From Liopterus haemorrhoidalis (taxonomy: Eukaryota > Arthropoda > Insecta > Coleoptera > Dytiscidae): 64,000 nt of DNA. The notes under the pieces are model-generated. The model did no database searches, had not been told where the DNA came from, and saw nothing but the letters and a program-made list of their open reading frames with translations. Numbering within the stretch: the stretch's first letter is position 1; every line of letters begins with the position of its first letter. The stretch lies in assembly GCA_963971575.1 (NCBI GenBank), contig OZ020611.1, forward strand, positions 56,267,381-56,331,380. The letters are read 5' to 3'. The position numbers were made by a program, and so were the translations under genes. Below, piece after piece: positions 36,199 to 49,453 of the stretch.

Positions 36199-37258
36199 CT
36201 ATGCAACTCTGGATATGATTTTTACTTTACCTTTCTTATTTAAGTGCAGCCCGTGACTTGTCATGTCGGAATAATTAATAAGAATGTTCGGGTCTATAAA
36301 CATTACGTTTTTGTAGCTTGATGAGATATGATCGATATGTGAATTTTGTAAAAATACATTATAGTTATAGATTGTTGCCAAAAAAGAGTGCCAATGAAAA
36401 AAACATTTGTGTGTTTAATCTTATTTAACGTGTGTGTTATAGTGTGATTATCTATAAGTGTTTTTTGTAAAATGTAATTTGTGCCGGCCATTACTATAAC
36501 ATAGTCATTTGCCGTATAATCACTGGTAAGTTTATCAATATTATTTGTCACATTACAAAAGGAAGCATTAGGGTAAAAAATTGTAGTTGTATCAAATTGG
36601 TGTTTTGGGAAAAGCTTGTTCAAGATGTTGGCGCAGTAACTTCCCTGACTGTCAGCTAGCAGCAAAATTCTCTTTCTTATGATGTACTTGCGATCATTGG
36701 TGTTTGTTGTAGTGGGTGTGCAAGTATTTTTTTTTGGTTATGTTTTTGTCATTGTTGTTGAGATTTGATGTTTCCGGGTGATACACGGTGGTGTCGCTAG
36801 TAGACTGTTCCTCACCTCGGGTCGATTTTGATTTCTTCTTACTCGTATCAGATTTTATGAATTTACTTCAATAATGCTCAAGATTTTTGATTTTGCACTC
36901 TAGATCTTTTATATAGTTAATCAGTTTGAGATAACTATTCTTTTTTTTTTTGTCTTTTTTTATTACTACTACTGGAAGAATGAATAAAAATAACAGTTTC
37001 CGTGCTGCTGGTAGAATTGTTTAAATCGTTTAAATCATCCGAATTAAAATATAAGTCAGAAGGTTCACTTATTTCACTTATGTTTTCATTTTCTATAACT
37101 TGGTCCTGCTTGTCCTCAGTCTCTAGATAGCTTGAATTCAACTCTTTTTTAAGTTTAATAACAAGTTCACATTTTCGTCCGTTAACTTTTATACCCCGCT
37201 TCGTCAATTCCTCCTTTATTTGGCTCACTTTTAGGTCACAAATTTTTTTTGACATCAT
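36199..37258 (-). pseudogene. CR1-like LINE ORF1: SAP-like motif plus SGNH-esterase-like domain
   Basis: The first 107 codons (37258-36935) start with a SAP-like helix-turn-helix: Leu-Lys-Val-Ser-Gln-Ile-Lys-Glu-Glu-Leu, Arg-Gly-Ile, Gly-Arg-Lys, Leu-Val-Ile-Lys-Leu. An acidic, Ser-rich linker ends in Lys-rich codons at an A-run where the frame shifts. A second frame (36665-36303) has Leu-Leu-Ala-Asp-Ser-Gln-Gly-Ser (GDS-like nucleophile block) and Val-Met-Ala-Gly-Thr-Asn. A third (36381-36199), after another shift near 36390, has His-Gly-Leu-His-Leu-Asn-Lys-Lys-Gly-Lys, the Asp/His block. Esterase domains are established in CR1-type ORF1 proteins. A SAP-like motif combined with it is, to my knowledge, unusual. 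The frames are in correct order for one protein. Confidence 0.7.
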
Positions 37259-37559
37259 TTTTATGCATTATTAACACTTTTTTAGTGCACAGATGCTGAG
37301 AGTTGGAGTAAAAATAGTAGTAATTGGTAATTAGTTCCCGCTATTTTTTATCGCCATTAACTGTCAAACATCAGCTGATTTAAAACAAAATATTTTATAA
37401 CGTATAATTTTATTCACCATGTTTTATAAAATTTTATAAAGAATAGTTCACTAAATGCACTGTGATAAATACTACAAAACTATACAACTTTCAGAAATTA
37501 TTATTTAGTGGAGATGTGAATTATTTTAAGAAATTTGCGGATAGATTTTAATCAGATAG
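37259..37559 (-). other. CR1-like LINE 5' UTR (presumed)
   Basis: About 300 bp upstream of ORF1, AT-rich, with no supported gene. The LINE/PLE boundary lies near a duplicated AGATAGATTTTAAT (37540-37568), which may mark the junction. Confidence 0.4.
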
Positions 37560-38057
37560 ATTTTAATGAAATGTATTGAGTCTGATGCATTTGTTAATGA
37601 GGTTGGGAGGGTAGTTATTATTAATAAATTCTATTTTTACTTTTTGGAGGTTTTTAGTTCTGTAATTAGGATGTGCTAACTTTATGGCATAGTCCAGCAC
37701 ATTGTTGAGGGAGTTGACCTTAAATGACATAGAGTGATTAGACCAGAAATTTAAGTATCAGCCACTGTGAGTATTTTTACAGTACCAATCCGTAAATATC
37801 TGGCTTTCCTCAGACCTTATCATTAAAACATCCATAATACCGATTTTATCGTTTTCTTCTACTTCATATGTAAAGTTTAATCGCGGGTGAAAAGAATTAA
37901 AGCACTCAACTAGGGTATTTGTTGAGTTTTTAGGATATATTAGAATGATATCATCTACGTATCTATAATAAAGACCGAGGGTTTCTGGTAATCTACATAA
38001 ACAATTTGTTTCAACTTCTTCCATGACTAAGTTGGCTACTACACTCGATACCGGGAT
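37560..38057 (-). pseudogene. second PLE family: RT fragment from motif B/C onward
   Basis: The frame at 38024-37758, open upstream to the TA tract, reads Val-Ser-Ser-Val-Val-Ala-Asn-Leu-Val-Met-Glu-Glu, then Tyr-Arg-Tyr-Val-Asp-Asp-Ile-Ile (motif C), Phe-Thr-Tyr-Glu-Val-Glu, Met-Asp-Val-Leu, and Trp-Tyr-Cys-Lys-Asn-Thr. After a stop it continues Tyr-Leu-Asn-Phe...Asn-His-Ser, the PLE post-palm signature, to about 37580. It differs strongly from the tandem PLE family. The 5' part is replaced by (TA)n at 38058, and the 3' part resumes at 32972 beyond the LINE. Confidence 0.8.
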
Positions 38058-38079
38058 ATATATATATATATATATATAA

Positions 38080-39175
38080 TGCTGCTTTGCGCTCTATATA
38101 TTACCACCTGAAACAGCACTATGGCATCGACGCTTCACGTGTCGTGCCTTAGTGTGCAGTTACATTGGATGCGGAAACGTGCGATTTTTTGAACGCACGA
38201 GAACTGACAACAAAACAAACATACGAAGTTAAATGAGCATGGTTACAGTACATGCATACCTGCGTGCGGTAACTTGCGTCGACGCACAAACATGTTTGTT
38301 TTTTTATGCGTCCAGCAGGTCAAAAATATGAGTTTTGATCCAAAGACTTTTTTTTACAAAATTAGAAGAAGAATAGAATTGTTAATATGCTGCTGCATAA
38401 CAATGGGGATTTTTTTATTCGTTATTTATCTGTTTATTTATTTATTTTGTTTTCTTCATTTCTTTCTACAGAAAGTTCTACAGAAACCAATAGGTTTGTT
38501 TCTGTCCGAAAAAATCAACAAAAAATTAATTTCTATCTATCTGTTTTTTCCGACATTCACGTAAAAATTATTATTCATCCAGATGAAAAAGTACTTCGGA
38601 CAAATTTTTGTTTTTTTATTCTAAACAATTTGTGTCATACACGCTTTTGTTGTTAACAATAATGGAGATGATTCAAGATAACCCCCGGTAACTCCCCAAA
38701 TATTCATCTAAAAATGCATAAAACAAAAATAATTTGTTTTACTATTATAAATAATGTTGTTTTATATGTTTTTGCTGTTCACTAACAGATATTTAAAATA
38801 AAATAGTTTAATTGAATGAAACCGTACGCAAGTCGCACGTATGTTCTGAAACCACCCATCCCCGGACCAGGACAAGGACGTTCAGTGTAAACGCTCGTTA
38901 CCGCACGCACGGGTACAGTGTAACCCTAGCCTTACACTCCTGGGAACGTTGAGGATGTGGTGGAAAATTCCAGATGTCGGATTTACTGGAATTATTATAT
39001 CCCCACTCCTCGACCGCTTCAAGCGTCGAAGCCAGACATCGTTCTACTGGATCACGAGACACGCGAGATGTTCGTAATCAAATTCTCATGTCCAGCAGAG
39101 AAGAACATATCTCTGAAAGAGGTCGAAAAACGAGAGAAATACTCGGACCTCCTGTCTGAGTTTCGGCAAATGTAC

Positions 39176-39179
<4 letters not shown>
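38080..39179 (+). pseudogene. unit 2: split RLE-type endonuclease fragment
   Basis: Duplicate of 10999-12098. Pieces 38080-38148 and 38935-39179 join across the MITE. The coding part is identical by eye. Confidence 0.5.
38152..38931. mobile_element. unit 2: Harbinger-like MITE, TSD TTA
   Basis: Duplicate of 11071-11850, flanked by TTA at 38149-38151 and 38932-38934. Two substitutions are seen (CTATC for CTGTC near 38538; GGGTAC for GGATAC near 38911). Confidence 0.55.
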
Positions 39180-39234
<55 letters not shown>

Positions 39235-39285
39235 AAATAAAAATTCTTGAATACTCGTCAAAAGTTTATTAATAAAATATTAAGA

Positions 39286-39318
39286 GACGTTTCGACTGGT
39301 AAATCCAGTCATCCTCAG
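39286..39318 (-). ncRNA. unit 2: hammerhead-like motif, near-canonical core
   Basis: Identical to 12191-12223: CUGAGGA core, 6-bp stem II, GAAA, UC. Confidence 0.6.
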
Positions 39319-39528
39319 TCTAAAGTACGTTGTCAATATTTTACAAAAGTATATTCTTATAAAAAAATATACGGAAATGAAAATGAATAAACCATCCCAA
39401 ACACATTCAGAGTAGACATGGCAGTGTAGAACAGACACCCAGACATGTATCTCAAAGTTTTTTTGAATACTTCCATAATTTTTTATTTGCAACTTTGTTT
39501 ATTATTTACCGTTAAAGAGGGTTCGACC

Positions 39529-41631
39529 CGGTGGCGGATCTACATACGGGCTAATAGGGCTTAAGCCCTGGGCCCCAGATCCGCAAGGGGCCTGCAACCT
39601 CTCGGACATATACCTATTATATTCTATACCAAGCACGGCTTATAAGAGAAAAGGTCAAAACAAAAATATCACTTTAAAAAACAACACTAAAAAATTAAAA
39701 ACACAAATTTACTAATATTTATTAAAAATCAACATAAATGAAGCGCCAGCTAATAAAAAAAAATCATATACAACATTAAAACGTGATTAATTTTTATCAC
39801 CTATCACCTCAAGGAACGATCAGTAACTAAAACATTAGTTAAAATTATTCTAATAATTTTTTGCTAACCATTTACAATAAACAATTAATTGATACTTTTC
39901 CAAATTTATATACATTATTAAAAAATTTCCATACGATACCTATTACTAATTGTGAAGCAGAAAGATCATTCTCAAGAATGAGTTACATCAAAAATAAACA
40001 AAGAAATAAAATTAATAATGAGAGATTAGCGGACTTGATAATTTTATCAGTGGAAAGTGATTTAACGAAGACATTGAACTATGATGAAGTTATTAAGGAA
40101 TAAGCCGAGTAAAATGCGTCATTAATAATTTTTAAATTTAATAATCTGTTATCGTCATTGTATTATATTTAAATTCATTGTGATTGTACTTTAATATTCT
40201 TGTTTGTCCTTTTTTCTTCTTCTATTTTTGGTCCTAGCGTCAGATGTCATTAACCAGTATTGTTATTAATTATTTAGCTGATACAAAGGTTGGCAGCTGT
40301 TTTGTATTATAATTTGATATTGTTCTGTATTATGAACTTGTAGAGTAGATTGTAAATTTCAATGTTGTTACTATTTAAAATGTTTGAGGTGTTTACAGGT
40401 AGTTGTAGGCCAAGTCTTGATATGCCTGTTAGAAGGTTTGATCTGTTTTGCTGGTATTTGGGGCATGCTAGAATTATATGGTTGACGTTTTGTATGGTTT
40501 GATTATCGCAGTCGCATACGTTTGTGTTGGACATCTTGATTCTGTGTAGGTGAGACGCGCAATAGTTGTAATTAAACCTCTTGGTAAGCTGGAATTATAC
40601 CACGGTTGGTTTGGTATATTAGGATGTAAAAATCCATAGTATCGACCTTTGCTGGTGATTGATGCCTTGTATTCGTTGTTCTATTCTTTCCAAATGTTTT
40701 GTTTAAAATGTGATTTGTTGTCTTCTACTGAGAGTGGAGTGTTATAATTATGTCATGGCTGATGTTATGGCTTCTTTCGCTAGTCAGTCTGCTATTTGAT
40801 TATAGTAAATACCGGAATGACCCTTTACCCATGCTATGGTCATTTGTATATTCCTTTCCTTTAATTGCTTAAAAGTATTTAATATTTGGTAAATGATATT
40901 ATGGTTTTTGTTAGAAAATTTGGGGTATTTTAATTTCTTCAGAACACTCTGGCTGTGACTAAAAATAATAATATTGTTTGTGAAGTAGTTTTGATTTTCA
41001 ATATAGTTTTAAGGCAGAGATGGATGGCGATCATTTCAGCAAAAAATATTGATAAACGTGTAGGCAATTGAAATTGTTGACTAAAATTATGGGCAGAATC
41101 AAAAAAAGCACATCCGACACCGTTGGAAGTTTTAGAGCCATCAATGAACAGATACCAGCCATTAGGCCATTTTTATTCTATTGTTTCAGTGAATTTGGTG
41201 TTATTTGTTGGAAGAACTGTCTTGTCCAAGAAGTGGTTATTAGGCAGAGAGAGCAAATAGTCGTGGGTGAAGCAGGGTAAAGTTGAAGTTGCCTGGTTAG
41301 GAGTGAGAGTTACGATGGCTTGTGTGAAATTGTCAATTAATATAGGTGTAGGTTTTCTTGCCCAATAAGGTATAGATCAGATATATGTTGCTAGCTGGGC
41401 TACGGGTAGGTCAGTATTAATTCTTAGTCTTTCTATTACAAATATATAAGAGAGTAGTTTTCTTCTTGATTCTTGTTTGTACTTCTTAATACATATATTT
41501 AATAAAAATGTAATAAATAATAATTAACCTTTAATACTGTCTTTTATTTTTTTATTTTTTTAATTGAAAAATGTGTAGGGCCCCTTGGTATTTGTAAGCC
41601 CTGGGCCCCCAAAAAGCTAGATCCGGCACTG
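39529..41631 (+). mobile_element. unit 2: hAT remnant with nested LINE fragment
   Basis: Duplicate of 12434-14536 with the 8-bp TSD GTTCGACC at 39521-39528 and 41632-41639. The dimerisation-domain frame is at 39861-40103 and the nested minus-strand LINE fragment at 40298-41465. Three substitutions are seen: two near 41220 and one near 41438. Confidence 0.9.
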
Positions 41632-41639
41632 GTTCGACC

Positions 41640-43785
41640 GGGTAAATTAAATCAAATTTAGTTCGCAAATTGCGACCAAACATTAGAAAAGCTGGACTAT
41701 TGTTTGTTGAACAATGGGGTGTTGTGCGATAACTGAATAAAAATCTTGCAACTTCATTCTCAATATTTTTATTTTCTAAATGCGCCTCTTTTATACAATT
41801 TTTAATAGTGCGGACTGCATTTTCCGCTGCTCCATTGCTCGCATGGTTGTACGGTGGTGTCAGAGTGTGTTCGAATCTTTTTTTTTTTTAAATAGTCCTT
41901 GAATTCATTACTACAAAATGGGGGTCTGTTATCACTTACGATTTGTAACGGTAATCCAAAACAAGAAAACATTATTTCTAGTTTATTAATTATACTATTT
42001 GCACAAGTTTTATGCATTGGAATGGCCTTGATCCACTTAGAATGTGCATCAATGACAATTAAAATTTTTACTTGCCCGACCTTAATATATAAGGGGCAAG
42101 TATTGTAATCGCGAAAATTTTCGATTTCGAGATGTTGACTGCTGACCACGTTTCATGGTCCAGGGAATCCAAAAAACCTATTTTCGAAGTGCCGTCCGTA
42201 TGTGTGTGTGTATGTGTGTGTGTGTCTACGTGTATATACGATAACTCAAAAACGGTTTAACTTAAAGAGTTCGTTCTCGTATTAAAAAATTCTCCTAATA
42301 ATTGGGAAGAACCCTATTGTTTTTTTATTAAAATCAGAAACCGGAAACGGAAGTTATTAAACTTTAAAATTTAAAAAATATCGTAACTAGTAAACCAAGC
42401 CTTGCACAAAAAATTGTATAGGACATAATTTGATGTATTTTTGAAGATTTACCTAAATGTTTTTTTAAATTAAAAAAATATATATATTTATTTTTTTTAT
42501 GGGAGGGCAAGTCTAGCGGAGGGCTCCCTTCGCCACTGGTTTTGTTATAAATTAGTCCTAAGAAATCTAAATGTACCCATGACCAAGCCAATTCCAGGGG
42601 TGTAACACAGTTTTTTGAGGATTATCTTTTTCTCTATTACAAATGGTCCTATACAAATTTTTGTCCAAGGCTTGGTTTACTAGTTAAGAATTTTTTAAAA
42701 TGTTAAAGTTTAATAACTTCCGTTTCCGAATTCGGATTTTAATAAAAAAGAATAGGGTTCTTCCCAATTATTAGGAGAATTTTTTAGTACCAGAACGAAC
42801 TCTTTAAGTTAAACCGTTTTTGAGTTATCGTGTATACACACAGACACACACACAGACAAACACACACAGACACACACACATACGGACGGCACTTCGAAAA
42901 TAGGTTTGTTGGATTCCCTGGACCCTGAAACGTTGTCATCAGTCAAAATCTCGACATCGAAAATTTTCGCGATTACAATACTTGCCCCTTATATATTAAG
43001 GTCAAGCAAGTAAAAATTATCTTTAATTGTCTCGGCTGAAATTTGCTTAAAAGTGATAGGTAAAGCGTCCTAAATATAAAACAAATGGCTCTGATCTGCT
43101 ATACTTTTACTTTTATGTTTTAAGGGTAAACGAGACAAACTGTCGGCACTACCATTTTGACTTAAGGCAATACATTTTATTTCAACGAGAAACCTGCCGT
43201 TTCTCGTTGTCCGGGGTTGGACTGCGCCGTTTCCCGCCAACCCTGATCGGCGATTCCTTTCCCTCTTCGCCCCGGCTGCTACGCTCTGGACCTGGTGAAA
43301 GGCTGCTGCTCATGATTTTGACGGTACCTCGCTTGCTGTTTCCAGGACCAAATTGGCATCATTAACGGCGGCTTCCATATTAATTGCGGTTTCGTATGCC
43401 TTGGCATATGTTAAATTTTTTATGATGAACAGCCTTTGTTTTATTGTATCTAAACGAATGCCGGATACTTACTGATCACGTAAATTTTCACTTAGTGTGG
43501 TGACGAAATCATAGGATTTAGCCTTATTTTTCAAAACTGCGATATATTGTGCGATCGTTTCCCCGTCTTCTTGTTTTCTTTGTCGGAACTTACAACGCTC
43601 GACTATTTGCAAAGGTTTGGGGTCCAAATGTTCTTAAACTAACACCGTTAATTTCAAAATTTTTATTTTGCGGCTTCTGTTGGTCACAAGTCCCCAAAGA
43701 GCTCGAATGTTTCATCACCCGCCACAGATAACAAAGTAGGCACTTTTAATTGGTTTTCAATTTTATTTGTTACAAAAAATTGTTC
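41640..43785 (-). pseudogene. unit 2: gypsy-1 remnants
   Basis: Duplicate of 14545-16690. The integrase core piece lies at 41802-42060, the RNase H-integrase link at about 43024-43175 and Gag-like sequence at 43305-43735. The inverted-repeat element at 42061-43020 interrupts it. Confidence 0.7.
42061..43020. mobile_element. unit 2: inverted-repeat (foldback-type) element
   Basis: Duplicate of 14966-15925 with the same arms and internal GT/CA microsatellites. Confidence 0.75.
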
Positions 43786-43786
43786 T

Positions 43787-44150
43787 ATAGTCGGATTGTT
43801 GATAAGTGACTGTTCGTTGCTACAAGTATCGATATTCAATACTATATGCTTTCTCTGTCTATATCACTATAATTATTTGCATACCTATAGTAACGTATAG
43901 TGACCCAAGTTGACAACTAACCTTCAAAATTATTTGAATAAAAAACAATACATTAGAAAGAAACGGCATGATTCGTTGATATCTTTACGTTTGTGAATTT
44001 AATAACTGGCCGCAAGTCATATTTTAATTAATATTTATTAACAGACAATGACAGTTAAGACAAATAACAAAAAACATTTTTAAAATCGCTGAAAATGGTA
44101 ACTAGATTATTATATGAACCAGCCAGTCACCTATCAGCAATCCGACTATA
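43787..44150. mobile_element. unit 2: TA-flanked MITE
   Basis: Duplicate of 16692-17055 with the same TAGTCGGATT ends. Confidence 0.75.
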
Positions 44151-44886
44151 GGCGTGCGACATAAGTTGACCACTTTTTGTTTTTTAAGTCGAACTCATTA
44201 ATTTTACCGATCGCCATTTTTATTAATAATATTTATTATCTCGTTTCTTGTAATGTTATATTAAAATTTTTATTAAATTTATAACTTTAATTTGCAATAA
44301 CTCGTCGCCACTGTAATAAACGTGAACACACATAGGCAGTTGGTTAAATACTGATTTATTAAAACCGAGAATGTTACATACAAACAAGTTAATACATATT
44401 TGAGTATACATATTACAAAACTATGGATTACCTTGCCGTCTTCCTTTATTTTTATTTTTTTGCTCATTATCTTGACTATTTGAGTCCAAAACTAAAACCT
44501 AGCACAAGACGCTTAACTGGGTGAAAATTATTTGTAAAATATTGATATAAAAAATAAAATGAAAACCGTAACAGTAAAATATTTACCCTCTCCAAAATGT
44601 GTGTGTTTTGTTACGAGGAAAACAAACAATTAGTTTGAAATACAATAAACCGCATTTTAATTATATACGTACATATATGTCATTTCAAACAGTCACGTTG
44701 CTAAGCGACCGCTGAACTTTGCGTTCTCTAAAAATCCAATTTAGTATGAAATGCCAGGTAATATTATTCATTGCTGCTGGTCATAATTAATATTTGCTGG
44801 AGTCAACACTTATGTTTATCATGATTATTTCCATAATAAAAAGAGTTATAAAAATATTGTTCGAATAGAACTTATTTGAGGTAATG
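44151..44886. other. unit 2: unassigned stretch left of the LINE
   Basis: Duplicate of 17057-17810 with 20 bases fewer near 44500. No supported gene. Confidence 0.5.
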
Positions 44887-45807
44887 GGGGTCAGTAATAG
44901 TGGTTAGTTAGTTAGTAAAAATTTTTGGCGCACAGCAACAAAGGCGATTTGCCCCTAACGGAGCCCATTTAAATGACTAGACTATATAAAAACAATATAT
45001 TAGACAATAAATAAATAAATAAAATCATTAAAAATACACATACTCAATAAAAGAAATCTTGCACTGACAAACACAAATAAATAATATAAAAAGTCTGTTC
45101 GAAAATTTGAACAGACTCAGGGTGATGGTAAGAATCTGTAAAGGGGCCAATTACCCTCGAATATCACAGTCAATAACTAGAAACACATTAAAATAAGGTG
45201 CAAGACTTCACACATAAAACAATAAGTTCGATTCTCTCAGGAAGAGTATCAACCTGTCACAGTCAATAACTAGAAACACATTAAAATAAGGTGCAAGACT
45301 TCACACATAAAACAATAAGTTCGATTCTCTCAGGAAGAGTATCAACCTGTCCATGAGTACCCTGTCGTCACCTAAAGCAACTGACAGGTCATAGCCCAAG
45401 CCTAACCTCTCCCTGACATCCTCGATCTGTGTTAACGTCTGTTAACACAGATCGAGGTTAACGACAAATCTGTTAACGACAAATCTGTGTTACACGTCTT
45501 ACAGATAGGGGACTCTTCTCCTCGAAGGAGGTGTCCATGGGTCCACCAACAGTGACCTATACGGAGGCGTGTGATGGCGGTTTCCTCCCTGTGGTTAATC
45601 CTGCAGGAAAAACCCCATGGTTTAACGTCTCCCTTAATCTGTCGTAACTGAACGTTCTGTGTGCGGTTCCACTCATGTTGCCACATGTCTAAAACCAGAT
45701 GTTTCAGATGAACCTTTGCGTCATCTGAAAAATGAAACTCACATCAATCATAGGTCTGTGAGAGGCGGCTTTTGCAGCTGCATCTGCCGCTTCGTTGCCT
45801 TTAATAC

Positions 45808-48800
45808 TGTAACATGTAATAGGTTACGTAAATGATACACATGTATACTGCTTGATAGTTCTTTATTAACTGCCTATGATGTGGTCTAGGCTCGTCTGCC
45901 TAGGTCCGTACCTTTATCTTGTACATACATTACATCTCCCTTTTTCTTAAGATAATACTTTATATACTATTTGTTACATTAATTATAAATTTATACTATA
46001 CTTAACATACCTTTTACATACTTAACATTTATTATATCTTTTTTTTTTATTATTTTTTTTTTATTTATTTTTTTTTTTTTTATTTTTTTTTTTATTTATT
46101 TTTTTTTTTTTTAACTATATTCACAAACTATATACAAATTATTTACAACTAAAAAAAAAAACAACATTAGAAAAACAAACCTTATACAAAATAAAGTCTA
46201 TTTTCTTTTAAATACAAGTCGATCAGGAGGTTTAATTTCTCTTCCTGATCTAGATATATTTCTAGTTTCAGAAGGTGGCTCTGCAATTAAAATTTTATTT
46301 TCATCTTCAAATAAACTATTTTTAATTTCATTTTCGACTTCATTGTAATCATTTTCCTCTGGTTCTACTTTAACGATTTCTTCTTTACAATTTGAAAACG
46401 GATTTAGAAATCGTCGGTTTCTTTCTAATATGGACCCATTTTCTAAGCTAACTTGATATGATCTTGGTCTATTTAAAACATTTTTTATAACACCTTTTTC
46501 CCAAATCTTATCTCTTTTAACAAAAACAGGCTGTCCCGTTTCTAAATCTTTCAAATTCTTAGCGGTTCTATCATAATATTTTTTCTGTTTTAATTGTTTA
46601 GACTTGAATTTTTTCTTAACAATTTTATTTTTATCATTAATTTTATTTGTAAAATGATTACAATCAGGCAACAAACCTCTTAGTTTCCGATTCATCAAAA
46701 GCTGAGCGGGTGAGTCCAAACCAGACAGTGGCGTGTTTCGTAGTTCTAAAAGTGCTAAATACGGGTCTTGTTTAGTTTCAATAGTTTTTCTTAAAACTCG
46801 CTTGACTGTCTGTATTGTCCTTTCCGCCATACCGTTTGATTGAGGGTATTTAGGACTACTCCTAACATGTTCAAAATTCCATTCTAACGTAAAATTTTTA
46901 AATTCTGCACTCGTAAATTGAGTACCGCCATCAGATATTAATAATTTAGGAATTCCATGTCTCGCAAAAATTGATTTTAAACTGGTAATTACATTAGAAC
47001 TGGTAATTTTGTTCAAAATATTAATTTCAACAAATTATGAAAAATAGTCTACTACAAGTATGTAATATTTATTATTCAATTCAAATATGTCAACACCAAC
47101 CTTTTCCCATGGACCATTAGGTATTTCATGTGGCATCATAGGTTCCTTTAAATTTTCACGTCTATATTTATTACATACAAAACAATTTTTTATAAATTTT
47201 TCTATATCTTTATCTATATCTTTCCAATATAAACACTCTCTGGCCCTATTTTTACATTTTTCAATACCTAAGTGTCCATAGTGTATTCGTTCTAACATTT
47301 CATTTTTTAATTTTGTAGGTACAACAATTCTTTTATTTTTAAATATAATATCATTTTTTACTGTTAAATCTCCAGCCAACCTTTTATAATATTCCATATC
47401 CGGTGAATAGGTTATTGAAAAGTCCCAGCCAACATTTATACAACTTCTTAATTTTTGTAGTTCTCCGTCTTCAGCTGTGAATTTTTGAAATTTTAATACC
47501 TGCGAATCGGTGATATTTAAAGATAAAATCATTAAATCTGAATGGTATTCTAATTCATTATCTATTTCTGCAAAGTTATTATTTATTTCGTATGCGCGCG
47601 ACAATGCGTCTGCTATATACAATTCTTTGCCTTTTTTAAAACGTAACGTTAGATCATAATTTTGCAAACGTAATAATAAACGTTGAAGACGTAACGGACA
47701 ATCATTCAGTGGTTTTTTAATGATTGACAAAAGCGGTTTGTGGTCGGTTTCTACAACAAATTTTCGACCATATAAAAATTCTCTAAATCTTTCACATCCG
47801 AAACAAATAGCTAGCATTTCCTTTTCGATTTGCGCATAATGTTTTTGTACCGAAGTAAGTGCGCGGGACGCGTACGCCACTGGTGCGCCATCTTGTAACA
47901 AAACAGCACCAAGTCCGTCCTTGGAGGCGTCTACTGACAAAATTACCGGTTTTTGCATGGAATAGTATTGAAGTACGGGGGTTGTACTTAAAATATTTTT
48001 CAAATTTTCAAAACATTTATCATGGCAATCAAGCCATTGGAAGTGTACGTCTTTTTTAATTAATGATCTTAAAGGCGAACTTTTTTCCGCAAGATTAGGA
48101 ATAAATTTTGATAGATACGTTAATATACCTAAGAAACGTTCTATATCTTTTTTATTTACTGGTTTTTGAAAATTAAGAATCGCACTTATTTTTTTAGAAT
48201 CGGGGCGAATTCCGGAGCTACTTAGTGTATGACCCATATATTGTAATTCAACTGCTCTAAATACACATTTATTTTTATTTAATTTTATGTTATATTCTAT
48301 TATTCTATCTAATACTTTCTTTAATCTTTCGTCGTGCTCTTCTTTAGTAGAACCCCATATTAAAATATCGTCGATGTACGTATCGACACCTTCAATGTCA
48401 TCAAAAATTTGTTTAACGATTCTGTGAAATATTTCAGGTGCGCACGAAATACCGTAAGCCAATCTTAAATATTTGTAACGACCAAAAGGAGTACTAAAAG
48501 TAGTTAATTTCGAACTAAATTCGTCTAGTTTAATTTGATAGAAACCTTGACTTGCGTCGAGCGTACTAAAAAATTTTGCACCTGATAACTTAGCTGTAAT
48601 TTGATCAAGAGTAGGTAACTGAAAATGTTCCCGTTTGATGGCTAAATTTAAATTTTTGGGATCCAAACAAATTCTTAATGAATCGTCCTTTTTGCGAACA
48701 ACGACTAAAGAATTGACCCATGCTGTCGGCTCGGTGACTTTCTCAACTATTTTTAATTTTTCTAATTTATTTAATTCTTCTTTAACTTTATCTTTGATCG

Positions 48801-49453
48801 CTAGCGGGATTTTTCGCGGAGCATTAACAACCGGCCTAATTTTCTCATCGACAGTTATATGACACGGTTCAACTTTTACACAGCCTATTCCTGTAAATAT
48901 ACCAGAATAATTTTTTTAAAAATCTATCTCGTCGATAGCAAAAACTCTTTTTATTAAATTTAGTTGTTGGCACGTTTCAATACCTAAAACTGGTGGAATA
49001 TTTTTAACATTCACAATATAAAAATTTATTAACTGTAAACTGTTTCGAAACTGACATCTCAAAGTTATTTTACCTAATGTGTCAAGTGTCAAACCCGAAT
49101 ATGAAGTTAATCTAGTATTTGTCACATTTAATAAATTTTTATTAATATTTAGTTTCTTAAATACATCTATAGGAATACCGTTAGCCTGTGCTCCTGTATC
49201 GATTTTGAAATTAATTAATTCATTATTTATTTTTAGTTGACAAGACCAATGCTTTTGCAATTCATTGTTTTCTAAGGAACCAATTAAAACTTTGTTATTA
49301 TCATTAATTTCCTACCGACTGCGCCATGTAACATGAAATAGGTTACGTAAATGATACACATGTATACTGCTTGATAGTTCTTTATTAACTGCCTATGATG
49401 TGGTCTAGGCTCGTCTGCCTAGGTCCGTACCTTTATCTTGTACATACATTACA
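45808..49453 (-). mobile_element. unit 2: gypsy-2 with 127-bp LTRs
   Basis: The 3' LTR is at 45808-45934 and the 5' LTR at 49327-49453, with AATAC at 45803-45807 and 49454-49458. Each LTR matches its counterpart in unit 1, including the single GTAAT/GAAAT difference between LTRs, which therefore predates the duplication. Confidence 0.93.
46198..49260 (-). pseudogene. pol: unit 2: gypsy-2 Pol with two in-frame nonsense codons
   Basis: Same 1020-codon reading as 19090-22152 and in frame throughout, but a Leu codon has become TAA at 48916-48918 (just after the protease, Asp-Glu-Ile-Asp-Phe) and a Lys codon has become TAA at 47035-47037 (early integrase core, after Asp-Tyr-Phe-Ser). There is also a Leu-to-Phe change in RT. 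The product is split into protease, RT-RNase H plus zinc region, and integrase core parts. With unit 1 intact at both sites, the stops most likely arose after duplication. Confidence 0.92.
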
